Source of the DNA: Candidatus Brocadia sp. WS118
GTDB taxonomy: Bacteria; Planctomycetota; Brocadiia; Brocadiales; Brocadiaceae
Reading direction: 5' to 3'
Length of the DNA stretch: 44,175 bases
NCBI GenBank assembly: GCA_007618135.1
Contig: PHFX01000162.1
Coordinates: forward strand, 1-44,175
Made by a program: the position numbers and the translations under genes. Numbering within the stretch: position 1 is the first letter of the stretch; every line of letters begins with the position of its first letter. The notes beneath the pieces were generated by a model, which had not been told where the DNA came from, searched no databases, and was given only the letters and a program-made list of their open reading frames with translations. This document shows positions 23,104-31,867 of this stretch, piece by piece.

Positions 23104-23783
23104 GTAAAAAAATAATAATCATATCCGCCCACCCCGATGACGAAATACTCGGTGCGGGGGGTACTTTAGTTCGACATTACTTGGCAGGAGATGAAATAGG
23201 TTGGCTTATAGCCACAAAGATCACTGAGCAACAAGGCTTTTCAAAGGAGCGTTGTATAAAAAGGCAAGAAGAAATTGAAAAAGTAGAATCAGCCTTAAAA
23301 ATAATCAGAACCTATCAACTTGGGTATCCCACAATGACACTTGATACAAGAGATTTGCAAAAGTTAATTCCAAAAATAGCTGAAATATTCCATGATTTTA
23401 AACCCGAACGAATTTATTGTGTAAACCGCTCTGATTCCCACTCCGACCATCGCATTCTATTTGATGCAGTAATGGCTTGTACGAAGTCCTTTCGCTATCC
23501 CTATATCAGGGAAGTTTTGATGTATGAGTGCATTTCAGAAACAGAGTTTGCCCCTGCCTTGCCTGAGAAAGCCTTTATACCCAATTGTTTTGTTGACATA
23601 TCTGAACAGCTTGAGAAAAAATTAGAACTCATGCGCATTTACAGTTCAGAATTAGGTGAACATCCCTTCCCCAGGTCTGAAAAAAATATTGAGGCACTTG
23701 CAACTTTCAGAGGAGCTACTGCAGGAGTAAAGTATGCTGAAGCCTTCCAAGTCCTGAAATCCCTACGCCTTGAGGAATTATAA
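23100..23783 (+). CDS. PIG-L family deacetylase of the Leg module
   Basis: A 227-residue LmbE-like deacetylase with SAHPDDEILGAGGT (9-22) and NRSDSHSDHRILFDAV for zinc binding. It is homologous to the protein at 16001, and both share the tail pattern ELGEHPFPRS...AEAFQVL / ERRAYPHPRS...AEAFQII. It probably removes an N-acetyl group, so that the preceding formyltransferase can act, or else leaves a free amine for another acyl group. The start overlaps the formyltransferase stop, and the stop lies within the ptmE-like start region. Confidence 0.85.
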   Translation: MSKKIIIISAHPDDEILGAGGTLVRHYLAGDEIGWLIATKITEQQGFSKERCIKRQEEIEKVESALKIIRTYQLGYPTMTLDTRDLQKLIPKIAEIFHDFKPERIYCVNRSDSHSDHRILFDAVMACTKSFRYPYIREVLMYECISETEFAPALPEKAFIPNCFVDISEQLEKKLELMRIYSSELGEHPFPRSEKNIEALATFRGATAGVKYAEAFQVLKSLRLEEL

Positions 23784-24816
23784 AGAACATCTGATACCCA
23801 GTGGAGCGCCAATCAAACAGGCCTTATCCCAGCTCAACACCCTGGCTGCGGATGCCATCCTCTTCGTGGTGGATGAAGCAGGCCGGCTCGTCGGCAGCCT
23901 TACGGACGGAGATGTCCGGCGCGGGTTGATCCGGAACCTGAGCACTGAAAACCCGGTCGATGATTTTATACAACCTGACCCCAAATACATCCGGAAAGGC
24001 CAATACTGTATTGAAGACATCATCGAACTGAGGCGCCGGCAGTTCAGGATCATCCCCGTACTTGATGGGGATAACCGCATTATCAACGTCATCAACTTCC
24101 GCTACCTGCGTTCCTATCTGCCGCTTGACGCCATCATCATGGCAGGCGGGCGAGGTTCCCGCTTGCGCCCTATGACCGATACTGTGCCTAAACCACTCCT
24201 AAAAATTGGCGACAAGCCTATAATCGAACACAATATCGACCGGCTTGCCCAGTTTGGCGTGGATGATTTCTGGATTTCGCTGCGCCACCTGGGCGAACAG
24301 GTAGAAACCTATCTGGGCGACGGCCGCGCCAAAGGAGTACAGATTCAATACATCTGGGAAGATGAGCCGCTCGGGACTATAGGCGCCGTCAGCAAAATTG
24401 AAAACTTACAGCACGATTATGTGTTAGTGACCAACTCGGATATACTGACCACACTGGATTACGAGGATTTCTTCCTGGATTTCCTGGAAAAGGACGCAGA
24501 TATGGCAGTAGCCACTATCCCCTATGCTGTAGATATACCCTACGCGGTTTTGGAGACGTCCAATCATCATGTGCTGTCGTTTAAAGAAAAGCCAACGTAC
24601 ACCTACTATTCCAATGCCGGTATCTACCTGATCAAACGAGAATTGCTGGAGCATATCCCCCGAAATACCTGCTTCGATAGCACCGACCTGATGCAACGCC
24701 TCCTGGAATCCGGAAAACGGCTCATCTCCTACCCTATGCGGCAGTACTGGTTGGATATCGGGAAGCCAGAGGATTTTGAAAAGGCGCAGGAAGATATCAG
24801 GCATTTAGACTTATGA
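23770..24816 (+). CDS. ptmE: PtmE-like CBS-nucleotidyltransferase
   Basis: A 348-residue protein with two CBS motifs (about 8-118) and an NTP_transferase domain. The pyrophosphorylase signature is IIMAGGRGSRLRPMTDTVPK (122-141). The fold continues with LVTNSDILTTLDYEDF and FKEKPTYTYYSNAGIYLI. In Campylobacter PtmE this arrangement makes GDP-glucosamine from glucosamine-1-phosphate for the GDP-linked legionaminic acid route. The TTG start at 23770 overlaps the preceding gene by 14 bp, and the conserved CBS begins at once. The gene is more GC-rich than its neighbours, so it may have a different origin. Exact nucleotide preference is inferred. Confidence 0.85.
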   Translation: MRNYKEHLIPSGAPIKQALSQLNTLAADAILFVVDEAGRLVGSLTDGDVRRGLIRNLSTENPVDDFIQPDPKYIRKGQYCIEDIIELRRRQFRIIPVLDGDNRIINVINFRYLRSYLPLDAIIMAGGRGSRLRPMTDTVPKPLLKIGDKPIIEHNIDRLAQFGVDDFWISLRHLGEQVETYLGDGRAKGVQIQYIWEDEPLGTIGAVSKIENLQHDYVLVTNSDILTTLDYEDFFLDFLEKDADMAVATIPYAVDIPYAVLETSNHHVLSFKEKPTYTYYSNAGIYLIKRELLEHIPRNTCFDSTDLMQRLLESGKRLISYPMRQYWLDIGKPEDFEKAQEDIRHLDL

Positions 24817-25493
24817 AACCTTTAGTGGTCATTCCGGCAAGAGGTGGGTCTAAAGGCATACCACGCAAAAACATTAAAAAATTAGGTGAAAAACCTCTAA
24901 TTCAATATACGATTGAAGCGGCCCGGCAGGTATTTGATGATGAACTGATATGTGTATCTACCGATGACCCGGAGATAAAAGAAGTCGTAGAAACTCTAGG
25001 GCTTGTTGTGCCTTTCCTTCGGCCAGCAGAACTGGCAACCGATGATGCGGGTACTTATGAAGTCCTATTGCATGCAGTTGATTTTTACGAGAAAGAAAAA
25101 AATAATTATCCTGATACCCTTATCCTTCTGCAAGTGACGAGCCCTTTCAGAACGAAACGGCATATTAAAGAGGCACTAGATCTTTTCGATAAGGATTGCG
25201 AAATGGTCGTTTCTGTTAAGGAAACCAAATCCAATCCATACTATGTGCTTAGAGAGGAGGATGAGGATGGTTGGTTGGTTAAGTCCAAAGAAGGGAACTT
25301 TACTCGGCGCCAGGATTGCCCTAAAGTTTGGGAGGTAAATGGCGCCATATACATTATAAATATTGCCACTTTGAAAAAGACGCCTCCTCACCAAATGGCA
25401 AAAGTGCGTAAATATGTAATGGATGAGAGGAGTTCGCATGATATTGATAGTCAGTTTGATTGGGCTTTGGCAAAAGTGTTGCTGGAAAATTAA
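24813..25493 (+). CDS. legF: LegF/NeuA: CMP-nonulosonate cytidylyltransferase
   Basis: Activates the nonulosonic acid as its CMP derivative. It has 226 residues and a CMP-sialate synthetase fold: VIPARGGSKGIPRKNIKKLG (6-25), LLQVTSPFRTKRHIKEAL and WEVNGAIYIINI. The length fits LegF and short NeuA forms without an extra esterase domain. It overlaps the ptmE-like gene by 4 bp. It is the only separate CMP-synthetase in the window. The other candidate activation domain is in the fusion at 9926. Confidence 0.92.
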   Translation: MKPLVVIPARGGSKGIPRKNIKKLGEKPLIQYTIEAARQVFDDELICVSTDDPEIKEVVETLGLVVPFLRPAELATDDAGTYEVLLHAVDFYEKEKNNYPDTLILLQVTSPFRTKRHIKEALDLFDKDCEMVVSVKETKSNPYYVLREEDEDGWLVKSKEGNFTRRQDCPKVWEVNGAIYIINIATLKKTPPHQMAKVRKYVMDERSSHDIDSQFDWALAKVLLEN

Positions 25494-26549
25494 ATGAAGC
25501 ATCTCTTCACCGTTCATTCTCCTATTACTTTTTTATGTGCTTACGGAGTCATTCAAAAAGAGCAGATACCAGAAGAAAAAGTAATTATCCTTGCTTCCGG
25601 TTACAAAGTGCCATTTGAAATTGGCCGGGTCGTGCCAGCCTTTCAGGATACTCAACGGAGCATTTGGAGTAAAATAGTCAACTGGAATGTGCCTAATGCT
25701 TATGATCAATACATAAGCTACCTGACAAAAGGAGAATGCTTTATTGCCTATATTGATTTAATGCACGCTTATCAACGGATTTTGGTTACACATCCTAACT
25801 GCAAACAGTTTCATTTTATAGAGGAGGGGACTGCGAGCTATGTATTGGGTACAACCTTTGAAACATTGAGTTATATGGCAGCAGATTCTGAGTTCAGACA
25901 TAAAAACACTTCTTCATTTTTCAAAAGTTTGATGCGTGTGCTGCGAGGCCACAGTCTTAGAGTTTTGAGTTTGCCCTACCAAGCTCACGCATATGCACAT
26001 TTCAACAATATAAAATTTTATACTTTTTCCGAATTTTGCTACCCGGGAGTCGCTAAGGAAAAAAAATCCGTTGTAAGGTTTGACTCGGCAGATCAGGGAA
26101 TTGGGAAAATGACCAATGGGCTACAGATTAATCATGCTGTTATTTGGGTTGAAGAGTCTTATCCCCAAGTATACGGGGTTGAAAAAGCGGACTATGAGCA
26201 GGCATTAGTAAAATCTGTTACTTATCTACAGGAATTGTACCCTTCTTATAAACACTATGTTAAATTAAGGCCTAAACAGCTAAAGGAAACTTCAGCTATG
26301 CTTAAAGTATTACATAAGCAAGGTCAAAAACATACCATTCTAAATGAAGATATAATGATTGAACCTCTATTGATCCAAAGCACAGCTTGCATAACGATAG
26401 GTTGTGTGTCTTCTGTGTTGTTTTATGCTTCTATATACGGACATACTGCTTTGTCCTTTTATGATTTGATTGTTAAGAAGCCGAGGTCAATTTTTGATGA
26501 TTTGGGTGTTTATTGGAAAAATGTAGATAGAATCTCAAAAGAACAGTAG
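25494..26549 (+). CDS. Polysialyltransferase-like (GT52/polyST-type) protein
   Basis: A 351-residue protein with features of bacterial sialyltransferases of the GT52/polysialyltransferase type. These are FHFIEEGTASYVLG (106-119, equivalent to the E/D-D/E-G motif), YVKLRPKQLKET (255-266) and IQSTACITIGCVSSVLFYAS (294-313), equivalent to the HP and S-S motifs that bind CMP-sugar. It follows the CMP-synthetase gene immediately, with 0 bp between. I infer that it transfers the Leg residue. The overall match is remote, so the fold is a moderate call and the linkage unknown. Confidence 0.55.
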   Translation: MKHLFTVHSPITFLCAYGVIQKEQIPEEKVIILASGYKVPFEIGRVVPAFQDTQRSIWSKIVNWNVPNAYDQYISYLTKGECFIAYIDLMHAYQRILVTHPNCKQFHFIEEGTASYVLGTTFETLSYMAADSEFRHKNTSSFFKSLMRVLRGHSLRVLSLPYQAHAYAHFNNIKFYTFSEFCYPGVAKEKKSVVRFDSADQGIGKMTNGLQINHAVIWVEESYPQVYGVEKADYEQALVKSVTYLQELYPSYKHYVKLRPKQLKETSAMLKVLHKQGQKHTILNEDIMIEPLLIQSTACITIGCVSSVLFYASIYGHTALSFYDLIVKKPRSIFDDLGVYWKNVDRISKEQ

Positions 26550-26550
26550 C

Positions 26551-27732
26551 ATGAATATATGCTTCTTCTTAGGAAAGCCAGTGGAACCCACCAAAGGAGG
26601 CGTTCAGCGGATAACGCATGTACTTGGCGCTGAATTATCCTCTCTTAAGCATTCTGTTGTTTTTTTATCAATAAACAACTCCAAAAGCACGGTAAGCGGC
26701 CAGAAAGAAAAGCAGTTTTATTTACCAGATGAAACCGTAAATAGCCGTGAAAATAAAAATGCCTTAGTAGCGTTTGTCAAGAAGTTTGATATTGATATAT
26801 TCGTTAATCAAGCCGGCGTTTACGCCGATGTTATAGATTTAGTGCGTGAAGTAAAAAACTTAAAAGTCCAACTTATAACCGTTCATCACAATTGTATTGC
26901 TTGTCTGCACAAAATGTACAAAGACATTGTGATGTCCAATCGAAAAGATTCTTTCCTCTGGAATATTTTAAATCCGCTGCCTATTTGGGGAGTATTGAGT
27001 TCCCTGAGTAGGCAAAAGTATCGAAGGCTATTTTTGTCCGCGATTGAAAAGTCGGACATTGTTGTTCTTTATTTTCAAGAGTTTGTAGAAGAATTAGCAT
27101 CTTTAACAGGAAATACCTTTGATGCAAGTAAAGTTCGAACAATAGCTAACCCATCTTCATTTGATGCTGATAAAACATCTTTACAGCACAAGAAGAAGCA
27201 AATAGTTTATGTTGGCAGGATTGTTTTAACGCAAAAGAGAATTGACAGGCTTTTAAGAGTATGGCATATTTTACACGATAAGTATTTGGATTACAGTTTC
27301 GATATAGTGGGTGAGGGTTCTTATTTAACATCAGTTAAGGAATACTTAGAAAAAAATAGCCTGCATCGCATACATGTGCATGGAAGGCAAGACCCGGTAC
27401 CCTATTTAAAGCACGCTCAAATTTTCACGTTGACCTCTGATTTTGAAGGTTATGGAATGGTTTTGATGGAAGCCCAAGCCTTCGGTGCAATACCAATATC
27501 GTTTAGGTGTTTTTCTGCAATCGACGAAGTTATTTTACACAATAAAACAGGTTTTATTATTGATAACTTTGATGAAGATCATTATCTCCGAGCAGTAAAT
27601 TACCTCATCGCCGAAGAGTCGGTCAGAAATAAGATGATGCAGGATGGCCTTGAACATGTAAATAAGTTCAATGTAAAGGATATTACCTATCAATGGATAC
27701 AGTTGTTCTCAGAATTAAGCTCAGGTAATTGA
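26551..27732 (+). CDS. GT4 glycosyltransferase
   Basis: A retaining GT-B glycosyltransferase of 393 residues. The N-terminal half begins MNICFFLGKPVEPTKGGVQR with the Gly-Gly acceptor loop. The C-terminal half has VYVGRIVLTQKRIDRLLRVW (211-230) and the E-x7-E motif in DFEGYGMVLMEAQAFGAIPI. It probably adds a neutral hexose or N-acetylhexosamine to the repeat unit. The donor cannot be read from sequence. The coding DNA is AT-rich, as is typical for the glycan-specific core of such loci. Confidence 0.88.
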   Translation: MNICFFLGKPVEPTKGGVQRITHVLGAELSSLKHSVVFLSINNSKSTVSGQKEKQFYLPDETVNSRENKNALVAFVKKFDIDIFVNQAGVYADVIDLVREVKNLKVQLITVHHNCIACLHKMYKDIVMSNRKDSFLWNILNPLPIWGVLSSLSRQKYRRLFLSAIEKSDIVVLYFQEFVEELASLTGNTFDASKVRTIANPSSFDADKTSLQHKKKQIVYVGRIVLTQKRIDRLLRVWHILHDKYLDYSFDIVGEGSYLTSVKEYLEKNSLHRIHVHGRQDPVPYLKHAQIFTLTSDFEGYGMVLMEAQAFGAIPISFRCFSAIDEVILHNKTGFIIDNFDEDHYLRAVNYLIAEESVRNKMMQDGLEHVNKFNVKDITYQWIQLFSELSSGN

Positions 27733-27787
27733 GTCATAATACCCATTCACTGGGCTGTACAAATTATTAAATATAATATAAAAATCA

Positions 27788-29098
27788 TTGTCATTGCCTA
27801 GAACGAAAACGGCTCATTTGATTATTTCAGGCTTTTTTATACCCGGTATTACTTTCTGGGCTTTTTTGAAGCGTAAGCAAAGGAGCTGGTTTATTTTATT
27901 CTTTTTAATAATAATTTATGGGTCGACACTTTATATAAATAAATCCAATGACAGTTACGCCCACCTTCAGCACATGGACTTTTCCTATAGAAATATGCCC
28001 TTCGAGTTGTTTTGGGAAGATTTAGTTTCTATTTTCCAATTGCAAGGAAGTTCAAGTGGTTACAAAGAGCCCTTTATTCATATTTTGTCCTATTTATTAG
28101 GATCTGTATTTCATCTAACGGGGCTGTATTTTGTTATCGTATCCGCTGTATACGGCTACTTTTTTTCAAAATCAGTGTTTCTTGTTCTGCATCACACCAA
28201 TCTCTTTAAAAAAATCTGGATTTTTTGGGGATTCACTTTGGTGTTTTTGCTAATCCGTAATATTGAAGGGCTACAAGCGGTAAGAATGTGGACCGGCATG
28301 TGGATTTTATTTTACGCCACCTTTAGATATGTGGAAACAAAAGATTGGAAGTATTTACTCTTAACGCTCGGTGCACCTTTTATGCATTTAAGCTTTCTAG
28401 CTATTCTTCCTGCGGTTATTCCTGTTTTACTTTTCCGGGTCCTGAATACCCGAATTATGGCCATTGTTTTTATCCTGTCCTTTATAGTTAATACTGGGAA
28501 TATAAGCAATACTCTTAAAGAAAAAATAACTACTACAACCGAATTTACGAATAAATGGTCGAAGGGCTACGAACTAGAAGAAAAAAGAGGGTTTCAGGAT
28601 AGGATAGAAGCACAAACTCAGTCAAAATATGAAAATAGATGGTACAAGGACTATTTAGGCCTTGGAATACAGAATTACACTTTAACCCTCTTTATTTGTA
28701 TATTGGTGTTATTCAACATATTCCCTGGAATTATGAGTTTAATCCAGCGTCAGTTATTTTCAGTTGGCCTTTCGCTCCTTACCCTTGCTAATTTAACCTG
28801 GTTCAATTCGGCCCTGAGTGGTAGGTCTCAGGAAATAGGTATGTTGTTTGTACTCGCAGCATTTGTACTCCTGCTGCAAACGGAAAGGTTCAATATTGAC
28901 TACTGGCGTAAAATGCCATTATTGCGATTTGCTTGTGGAAGTTGCGTGATACTCTGGATACCCTTTATTATAGCTAAGCTATCAACTAATCTGGATAATC
29001 TAAGTGTATATGCACTTATGCTCCCACCAGTCGTTTGGGTCGAATCGAGTGTGAATTATTCTGTAAAAGAGCTGCTACGTTTTATATTCCGGGTTTGA
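27788..29098 (+). CDS. EpsG/Wzy-like polysaccharide polymerase
   Basis: A multi-pass membrane protein of 436 residues with about ten to twelve predicted hydrophobic segments, and with a family resemblance to EpsG (Wzy-type). The N-terminal part has YINKSNDSYAHLQHMDFSYR, then GYKEPFIHILSYLLG, as in EpsG proteins (SxDxYxY...E.g...l). LQAVRMWTGMWILFYATFRY followed by PFMHLSFLAILPAVI fits the EpsG core (RxxxA...hxS). It should join repeat units at the outer face of the inner membrane. The start is uncertain: TTG at 27788 is the longest option and the next in-frame ATG is far inside. It is the only polymerase candidate in the window. Confidence 0.7.
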   Translation: MSLPRTKTAHLIISGFFIPGITFWAFLKRKQRSWFILFFLIIIYGSTLYINKSNDSYAHLQHMDFSYRNMPFELFWEDLVSIFQLQGSSSGYKEPFIHILSYLLGSVFHLTGLYFVIVSAVYGYFFSKSVFLVLHHTNLFKKIWIFWGFTLVFLLIRNIEGLQAVRMWTGMWILFYATFRYVETKDWKYLLLTLGAPFMHLSFLAILPAVIPVLLFRVLNTRIMAIVFILSFIVNTGNISNTLKEKITTTTEFTNKWSKGYELEEKRGFQDRIEAQTQSKYENRWYKDYLGLGIQNYTLTLFICILVLFNIFPGIMSLIQRQLFSVGLSLLTLANLTWFNSALSGRSQEIGMLFVLAAFVLLLQTERFNIDYWRKMPLLRFACGSCVILWIPFIIAKLSTNLDNLSVYALMLPPVVWVESSVNYSVKELLRFIFRV

Positions 29099-29240
29099 TG
29101 GTCATCAAATGCGATATGTACAAGCCTTAGATTTGAAAGGAAATTATTATCCACTGGCGAAACAGAAAGTAATCCCACATCCACGTTTACGAAAGTAATT
29201 TTCCGATAGTATCCCTTTTTTCTTCCCAAGAAAGTTTTCT

Positions 29241-30347
29241 ATGATAAATAACAAAACCATTGCCGTCGTCGTCCCAGCTTATAACGAGGAATCCCAAATT
29301 GGTATGGTCATTGAGACTATGCCGGAATTTGTCGACCGCATCGTGATCGTCAATGATTGCTCAACGGATACAACGGCCGACAAAGTAAAAGAGTACATTA
29401 TTCGTTCTCCGGTGGAGGAAGTGGTAGTGATCAAGGACCAACTGAAAAAAAAGCCGACTCCCACTATTTACAACCCGGCAGAGATCATCGTTTATGAGCA
29501 GAACCTCGCAGAACGAAAAAGGTTCACGCCCGCTGAAATTTTTAATTCCAGACAGGAGCAGGACCGCATCATCCTCATCAACCACACTCGAAACGGAGGG
29601 GTAGGCGCCTCCATTGCCACCGGTTACAAATGGTGCAAAGACCATGGCATCGACTGCACTGCCGTCATGGCTGGCGATGGCCAGATGGATCCCGCCGAAC
29701 TGGAAAGTATTTGTCGACCGGTAGTCGAAGAAGGGATCGACTACGTTAAAGGTAACCGGCTCATCCACCGCAGCTCCTGGCTGGTGATCCCTCGGGTACG
29801 CTATTTCGGCAACTCGATCCTTTCTATCCTCACCAAAATTGCCTCGGGCTACTGGCACGTGTCGGATACACAGACCGGTTATACCGCCATATCCCAAAGT
29901 GCCCTTAATGCTATTTGTTTGTATGATATTTACCGCAGTTACGGCATGCCGAACGATATGCTGGTGAAACTCAATATTGCTTTTTGTACCCTGAGGGAGG
30001 TAGAAATCAAACCAGTGTATAATGTAGGTGAAAACTCCAAAATGAAAATTTTAAAAGTCGTACCACGAGTATCATGGTTGTTGATCAAATCTTTTTTTAA
30101 GCGGCTGTGGATTAAATACTTGTTTCGCGATTTTCATCCGCTGTTTATATTGTATAACCTAAGTTTTTTGCTTGGTATACTGGCATTAATGTATGGAGGG
30201 AAAATAGCGTATTTGAAGCTTTGGAATATCCGGGAAGTGGATGATGCTACAATCCTTGCCTTTATGTTTCTATTTACAAGTGCTTTTCAATCATTACTTT
30301 TTGCCATGTGGATGGATATTCAGGATAATGAAAGATTAAACAAATAA
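29241..30347 (+). CDS. GT2 glycosyltransferase with C-terminal membrane segments
   Basis: A GT-A glycosyltransferase of 368 residues, similar to dolichyl-phosphate-mannose-type and other polyprenyl-phosphate GT2 enzymes. AVVVPAYNEESQIGMVIETM (8-27), IVNDCSTDTT and MAGDGQMDP carry the nucleotide and metal motifs. SDTQTGYTAIS follows. Two membrane segments are at about 298-318 and 335-355. Between the second and third strands is an unusual insertion of about 45 residues (about 62-107, DQLKKKPTPTIYNPAEIIVY and beyond), absent from typical members. The gene is more GC-rich than its neighbours. A 142-bp spacer precedes it. Confidence 0.87.
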   Translation: MINNKTIAVVVPAYNEESQIGMVIETMPEFVDRIVIVNDCSTDTTADKVKEYIIRSPVEEVVVIKDQLKKKPTPTIYNPAEIIVYEQNLAERKRFTPAEIFNSRQEQDRIILINHTRNGGVGASIATGYKWCKDHGIDCTAVMAGDGQMDPAELESICRPVVEEGIDYVKGNRLIHRSSWLVIPRVRYFGNSILSILTKIASGYWHVSDTQTGYTAISQSALNAICLYDIYRSYGMPNDMLVKLNIAFCTLREVEIKPVYNVGENSKMKILKVVPRVSWLLIKSFFKRLWIKYLFRDFHPLFILYNLSFLLGILALMYGGKIAYLKLWNIREVDDATILAFMFLFTSAFQSLLFAMWMDIQDNERLNK

Positions 30348-30350
30348 AAA

Positions 30351-30947
30351 ATGGCTGCTCTCATAACTGACAAAAACAAGTACACAAAAAAGCTCCATGG
30401 CTTTTTTGTAAATGGTTTCCTTAATAAATTTTTTTACCTTTTCAATAAAACAGATGGAAACACTTTGCTTGATGCAGGTTGCGGAGAAGGAGCTATTTTG
30501 AATTATTTGAATCAAAGAACAAAAATCCCTAAGGAATGCCATGGAATTGACTTTAACCCTCAAGAAATTGAAATGGCAAAATCAAACATCTCTTTTTGTC
30601 ATTTGCAAGTAGCTTCAATTTACAATCTTCCGTTTCCAGATAAAAGTTTCGATATTGTAATTTGTACAGAAGTTCTTGAACATTTGCATCACCCGGAGGA
30701 AGCTCTTTGCGAATTAAAACGAATTTCTGCCAAATACGTAATCCTTTCTGTACCTAGAGAGCCCTTATGGCGTATTTTAAATATGGTGCGTTTTAAGTAC
30801 CTCTCCCAATTTGGTAATACTCCTGATCATAAAAATCATTGGAGCAAAAAGCATTTCCAAAAGTTTGTTAAAAGCAAATTCGACATCATAGAAACAAGTT
30901 CTCCGATACCATGGACCTTAGTTTTATGCCAAGTCAAGAATAACTAA
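30351..30947 (+). CDS. Class I SAM-dependent methyltransferase
   Basis: A 198-residue Methyltransf_11-type protein. The SAM-binding motif is LLDAGCGEGAILNYL (39-53), with GIDFNP as the acidic strand end and FDIVICTEVLEHLHHPEEAL as motif III and helix. The target may be a glycan hydroxyl or lipid carrier group; sequence does not decide. It lies between a membrane-anchored GT2 and a flippase-like protein, and these three may form a functional set. Confidence 0.8.
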   Translation: MAALITDKNKYTKKLHGFFVNGFLNKFFYLFNKTDGNTLLDAGCGEGAILNYLNQRTKIPKECHGIDFNPQEIEMAKSNISFCHLQVASIYNLPFPDKSFDIVICTEVLEHLHHPEEALCELKRISAKYVILSVPREPLWRILNMVRFKYLSQFGNTPDHKNHWSKKHFQKFVKSKFDIIETSSPIPWTLVLCQVKNN

Positions 30948-30964
30948 ATATTTGATAAATCCAA

Positions 30965-31867
30965 ATGAAAAACGCAGGAAAAATATTTATTTACGTTTCT
31001 CTCGCTTTTCTGATTTATTATCTTTACAAAAAGAATTTTCTTCAATATCCAACGGTTTCTTCCTTAACAATTCTTTCGTTTTCAATTGTTTTTCTCATCA
31101 TTGGTTTTCTATTTAGCGTACTTCAATGGCAAGCATTATTACTATTAAATGGGTGCCAGCTTTGCATAAAAAAATCTTTAATCAGTTTTGGGCTAACCAT
31201 TTTTGGAAAATACATTCCCGGCAAGCTGTGGATGATTGTAGGTAGAGCAACCTACGTTGCACAAGCCACGAAGTTTTCAATCAGCCAACTTTCTCTAATT
31301 TCTTTACAATCTCAGTTTGTCACCCTATGGGCTGGATTACTTTTAGGTATTATTGGTGTACTACTAATGGGAGGGAAAATCAGTTGGGGTTGGATAATAT
31401 TCCTACTTTGGACATGTCTTTCATTTGTTACATTTTCCAAATATTTGAATACCTTAACCGCTAATACTTTAAGTGCTATTCTAAAAAAGAAAATAGTTAT
31501 CCCTTTTTTGTCTTTCTTTCAAATTGCAAAAATCTTACCGCTTTTTTTTATTACTTGGATAAGCTGGATCGTCGGATTTTACCTATTGGTGGTATCGATA
31601 GCTCCTGAAAATCCTGGCTTAATAGTGGGTTTTATTTTCCCATTGGCAAGCTGCTTAGGGATACTGGCTATCATAGCTCCTGGAGGACTAGGGATAAGGG
31701 AGGGTGTTATCACTTCTTTTCTAAGCATGTCAGGGATGTCTTTAGAGGTGAGCGTAATGATTTCGGCAGTCCAAAGAATGTGGTTTTTATTCGGGGAATC
31801 GACATTTTTTTTAATTGGTTTCCTGTTGAACGACTTTAGGCTATCTCTATCTCTTAAGCATGAATAA
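30965..31867 (+). CDS. Lysylphosphatidylglycerol synthase TM region / UPF0104 (AglD-like) membrane protein
   Basis: A 300-residue protein with about eight hydrophobic segments. The conserved APGGLGIREGVITSFL near residue 238 and GKYIPGKLWMIVGRATY near 77 are hallmarks of the LPG_synthase_TM (UPF0104) family. Such proteins are often linked with GT2 enzymes in archaea and bacteria (AglD-like). A lipid-linked sugar transport role has been suggested for some members but not proven here. It overlaps the following deacetylase gene by 8 bp. Confidence 0.8.
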   Translation: MKNAGKIFIYVSLAFLIYYLYKKNFLQYPTVSSLTILSFSIVFLIIGFLFSVLQWQALLLLNGCQLCIKKSLISFGLTIFGKYIPGKLWMIVGRATYVAQATKFSISQLSLISLQSQFVTLWAGLLLGIIGVLLMGGKISWGWIIFLLWTCLSFVTFSKYLNTLTANTLSAILKKKIVIPFLSFFQIAKILPLFFITWISWIVGFYLLVVSIAPENPGLIVGFIFPLASCLGILAIIAPGGLGIREGVITSFLSMSGMSLEVSVMISAVQRMWFLFGESTFFLIGFLLNDFRLSLSLKHE

